Assembly: GCA_003158855.1 (NCBI GenBank)
Contig: PMLJ01000034.1
Location: forward strand, 124,001 to 188,000
Source: Acidimicrobiaceae bacterium
Lineage (GTDB): Bacteria; Actinomycetota; Acidimicrobiia; Acidimicrobiales; RAAP-2
Length of the DNA stretch: 64,000 bases
Direction: 5' to 3'
A program made the position numbers and the translations under genes. Position 1 is the stretch's first letter. Each line of letters starts with the position of its first letter. A model generated the notes under the pieces. The model made no database searches. It was not told where the DNA came from and saw only the letters and a list, made by a program, of their open reading frames with translations. Shown piece after piece: positions 62,928 to 64,000 of the stretch.

Positions 62928-63653
62928 TCAGTCCTCGCTCGACATGGCCATCGCGAGACTACGCAACCAATGACGGTCTTCTTCCGGCGTGCTGCGCATG
63001 TGGGCTGCGTGGTCAATGGAACTGGGAGGCAGATTGATCGCCGCCCACGCGATCGCCTGCGGCTCATCGCTCAGCAGCATTCGGGTGGCAATGAAGTTGG
63101 CGTGTTCGGCGATCGGAAGCCTCAGAGGATCTGCGTTCCAGAAGAGATGCCAGAAACGCCGTGGGACGATTTTCGCTGACGCTGGCATCTCCGTCGGCAG
63201 TCGGACCATGGCGATCTGTTCTGAGAGACGTCGCCACTCTTTGTTGTGACGATTGGCGTGCAGCGTCGAAACGGTGAGTACTTTGCGATTCAGCAACTCC
63301 TGTTGGGGCGACACGACGATGAGGCCGCTTTCGGTCAATCGTGCCACCACCTTGGCCGCCGTGGTCGCACTAATAGAGGCCGCACACGAAACGGCGTGCA
63401 CCGAACGGAACCCGTAAGGACTCAGGTTGATGGCGGCGAGTACGAACATATCCTCGCGGGTGTACCCCTCGACGTTGGGCGCAAAGCCCAGTTCGTCCTC
63501 GAGAACTGCGACCTGCGAAGAGTCAAGGATCTGGACTTGACGATCGTTACGTAACCCCTGCGTCGGGACGAGACCCAGGCGCTTCATCGCGCGAGTCACC
63601 CTAGGCACGGAGGTATCGAGCGTCGTGGCCGCCTCAGAAATGGTTATTTCCAT
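62928..63653 (-). CDS. AbiEi-like winged-helix antitoxin/regulator
   Basis: 241 residues. N-terminal helix-turn-helix ITISEAATTLDTSVPRVTRAMKRLG and a second winged-helix-like part around residues 65-115, then a C-terminal domain. Typical AbiEi antitoxins bind the promoter and counter the toxin without direct contact (type IV). Assignment rests partly on the neighbour. A possible -10 box TAGAAT lies 7 nt before the ATG on the minus strand. Confidence 0.65.
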   Translation of the reverse strand: MEITISEAATTLDTSVPRVTRAMKRLGLVPTQGLRNDRQVQILDSSQVAVLEDELGFAPNVEGYTREDMFVLAAINLSPYGFRSVHAVSCAASISATTAAKVVARLTESGLIVVSPQQELLNRKVLTVSTLHANRHNKEWRRLSEQIAMVRLPTEMPASAKIVPRRFWHLFWNADPLRLPIAEHANFIATRMLLSDEPQAIAWAAINLPPSSIDHAAHMRSTPEEDRHWLRSLAMAMSSED

Positions 63654-63703
63654 ATCGTTATTCTAGCACAGACAAGTTCCGTCATGACCAGGAAAACAAA
63701 GGC

Positions 63704-63800
63704 TCGTAGGGAATCTTCGTCCGTTCCGGTCGGTTTGGTAGTTCCCAGTAGTTGTGGTGTGTGGTGTTTTCTGTGGTGTTGGATCTGATGAAACTGATGT
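63704..63800. repeat. 97 bp direct repeat, right copy
   Basis: Matches 61740-61836 with about six differences; 1,964 bp apart. Located upstream of the antitoxin gene. Confidence 0.85.
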
Positions 63801-63867
63801 CTTCTCTGAAGCCGTCGTGACATTCTTGCGCGAACGTATCCGCCCGACAATCAACCTCTAGACCGGA

Positions 63868-64000
63868 TCAGACCCGCCCATGGACGGCGCCCTTGGCAAG
63901 GTCTCCAGCGGGCACAGCCTCGAGGATTTGTACGTCAGGTGCTCCTGCTACCAGGCCCTTGAGCTTCTGGTTCAGCGACTTCAGGTTGGCACCGGACCCG
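63868..64000 (-). CDS. C-terminal end of an unidentified protein, 5' part outside window
   Basis: Minus frame open from the right edge to TGA at 63868: NLKSLNQKLKGLVAGAPDVQ then ILEAVPAGDLAKGAVHGRV. Amphipathic and protein-like, GC-rich codon use like the core genes. Too short to name. Confidence 0.45.
   Translation of the reverse strand, partial: GSGANLKSLNQKLKGLVAGAPDVQILEAVPAGDLAKGAVHGRV

Overview
The window is high-GC DNA with dense, often 1-4 nt overlapping genes, frequent GTG/TTG starts and Shine-Dalgarno-led genes. Gene content (clpS-DUF2017 pair, oleA-oleBC fusion, DUF4232, DUF2236, acyl-ACP desaturase) points to an actinomycete, perhaps Acidimicrobiia; that placement is inferred from gene content only.

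1-5.3 kb: a group 3b-type cytosolic [NiFe] hydrogenase operon (hyhB cut by the window edge, a cyclic-nucleotide-binding protein, hyhG, hyhS, hyhL, maturation protease, HypC-like chaperone). 5.5-7.1 kb: a secreted protein and a GtrA membrane protein. 7.1-11.6 kb, minus strand: oleA-oleBC-oleD, a head-to-head long-chain olefin pathway. 11.6-15 kb: a hairpin-rich intergenic stretch, then sulfite reductase with the two siroheme genes (cobA, precorrin-2 dehydrogenase). 15-31 kb: mixed housekeeping and lipid genes (erythromycin-esterase-like, one-chain carboxyltransferase, MFS, acyl-ACP desaturase, acyl-CoA ligase, Nudix, permease with YHS domains, a collapsed mmsA remnant, thioesterase, arfB, surE, aldose epimerase, SDR, DUF2236, clpS). 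31-37 kb: GH3 hydrolase, divergent alcohol and aldehyde dehydrogenases around a perfect CRP-like palindrome, DUF779, GNAT, adenosine-kinase-like protein. 37.1-42.5 kb: an overlapping operon acsA-pdhA-pdhB-pdhC-acp that makes acetyl-CoA from acetate and from a 2-oxoacid.

43.5-61.7 kb: an accessory island bounded by two near-identical 50 bp copies of a tRNA-Lys 3' half. Inside lie six gap-free copies of a 40 bp two-hairpin repeat plus several decayed ones, all in the same orientation, all between genes. Between successive repeats sits one gene or a pair of unrelated genes (DUF4232; Asp-box protein; sirtuin plus phosphotransferase; small membrane protein; LLM oxidoreductase; MFS; DUF2237) in either orientation. 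This looks like a cassette array, but I see no integron integrase or classical attC core.

One of these cassettes is split by a 9,163 bp transposon (45203-54365) whose limits can be read exactly: 34 bp perfect / 74 bp imperfect terminal inverted repeats, a 6 bp AATTGG target duplication, and an interrupted 413-codon gene that rejoins in frame when the element and one target copy are removed. The transposon carries, in one minus-strand run, a zinc-ribbon DDE transposase, a DEDDh exonuclease, a type III-like Mod methyltransferase and Res helicase-nuclease, a small membrane protein and three small unknowns.

61.7-64 kb: an AbiEi/AbiEii-like toxin-antitoxin pair between two 97 bp direct repeats, then the end of an unidentified gene. 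Because both tRNA-Lys fragments lack the 5' half, the intact tRNA gene probably lies to the right of the window and the locus has taken up elements in tandem.
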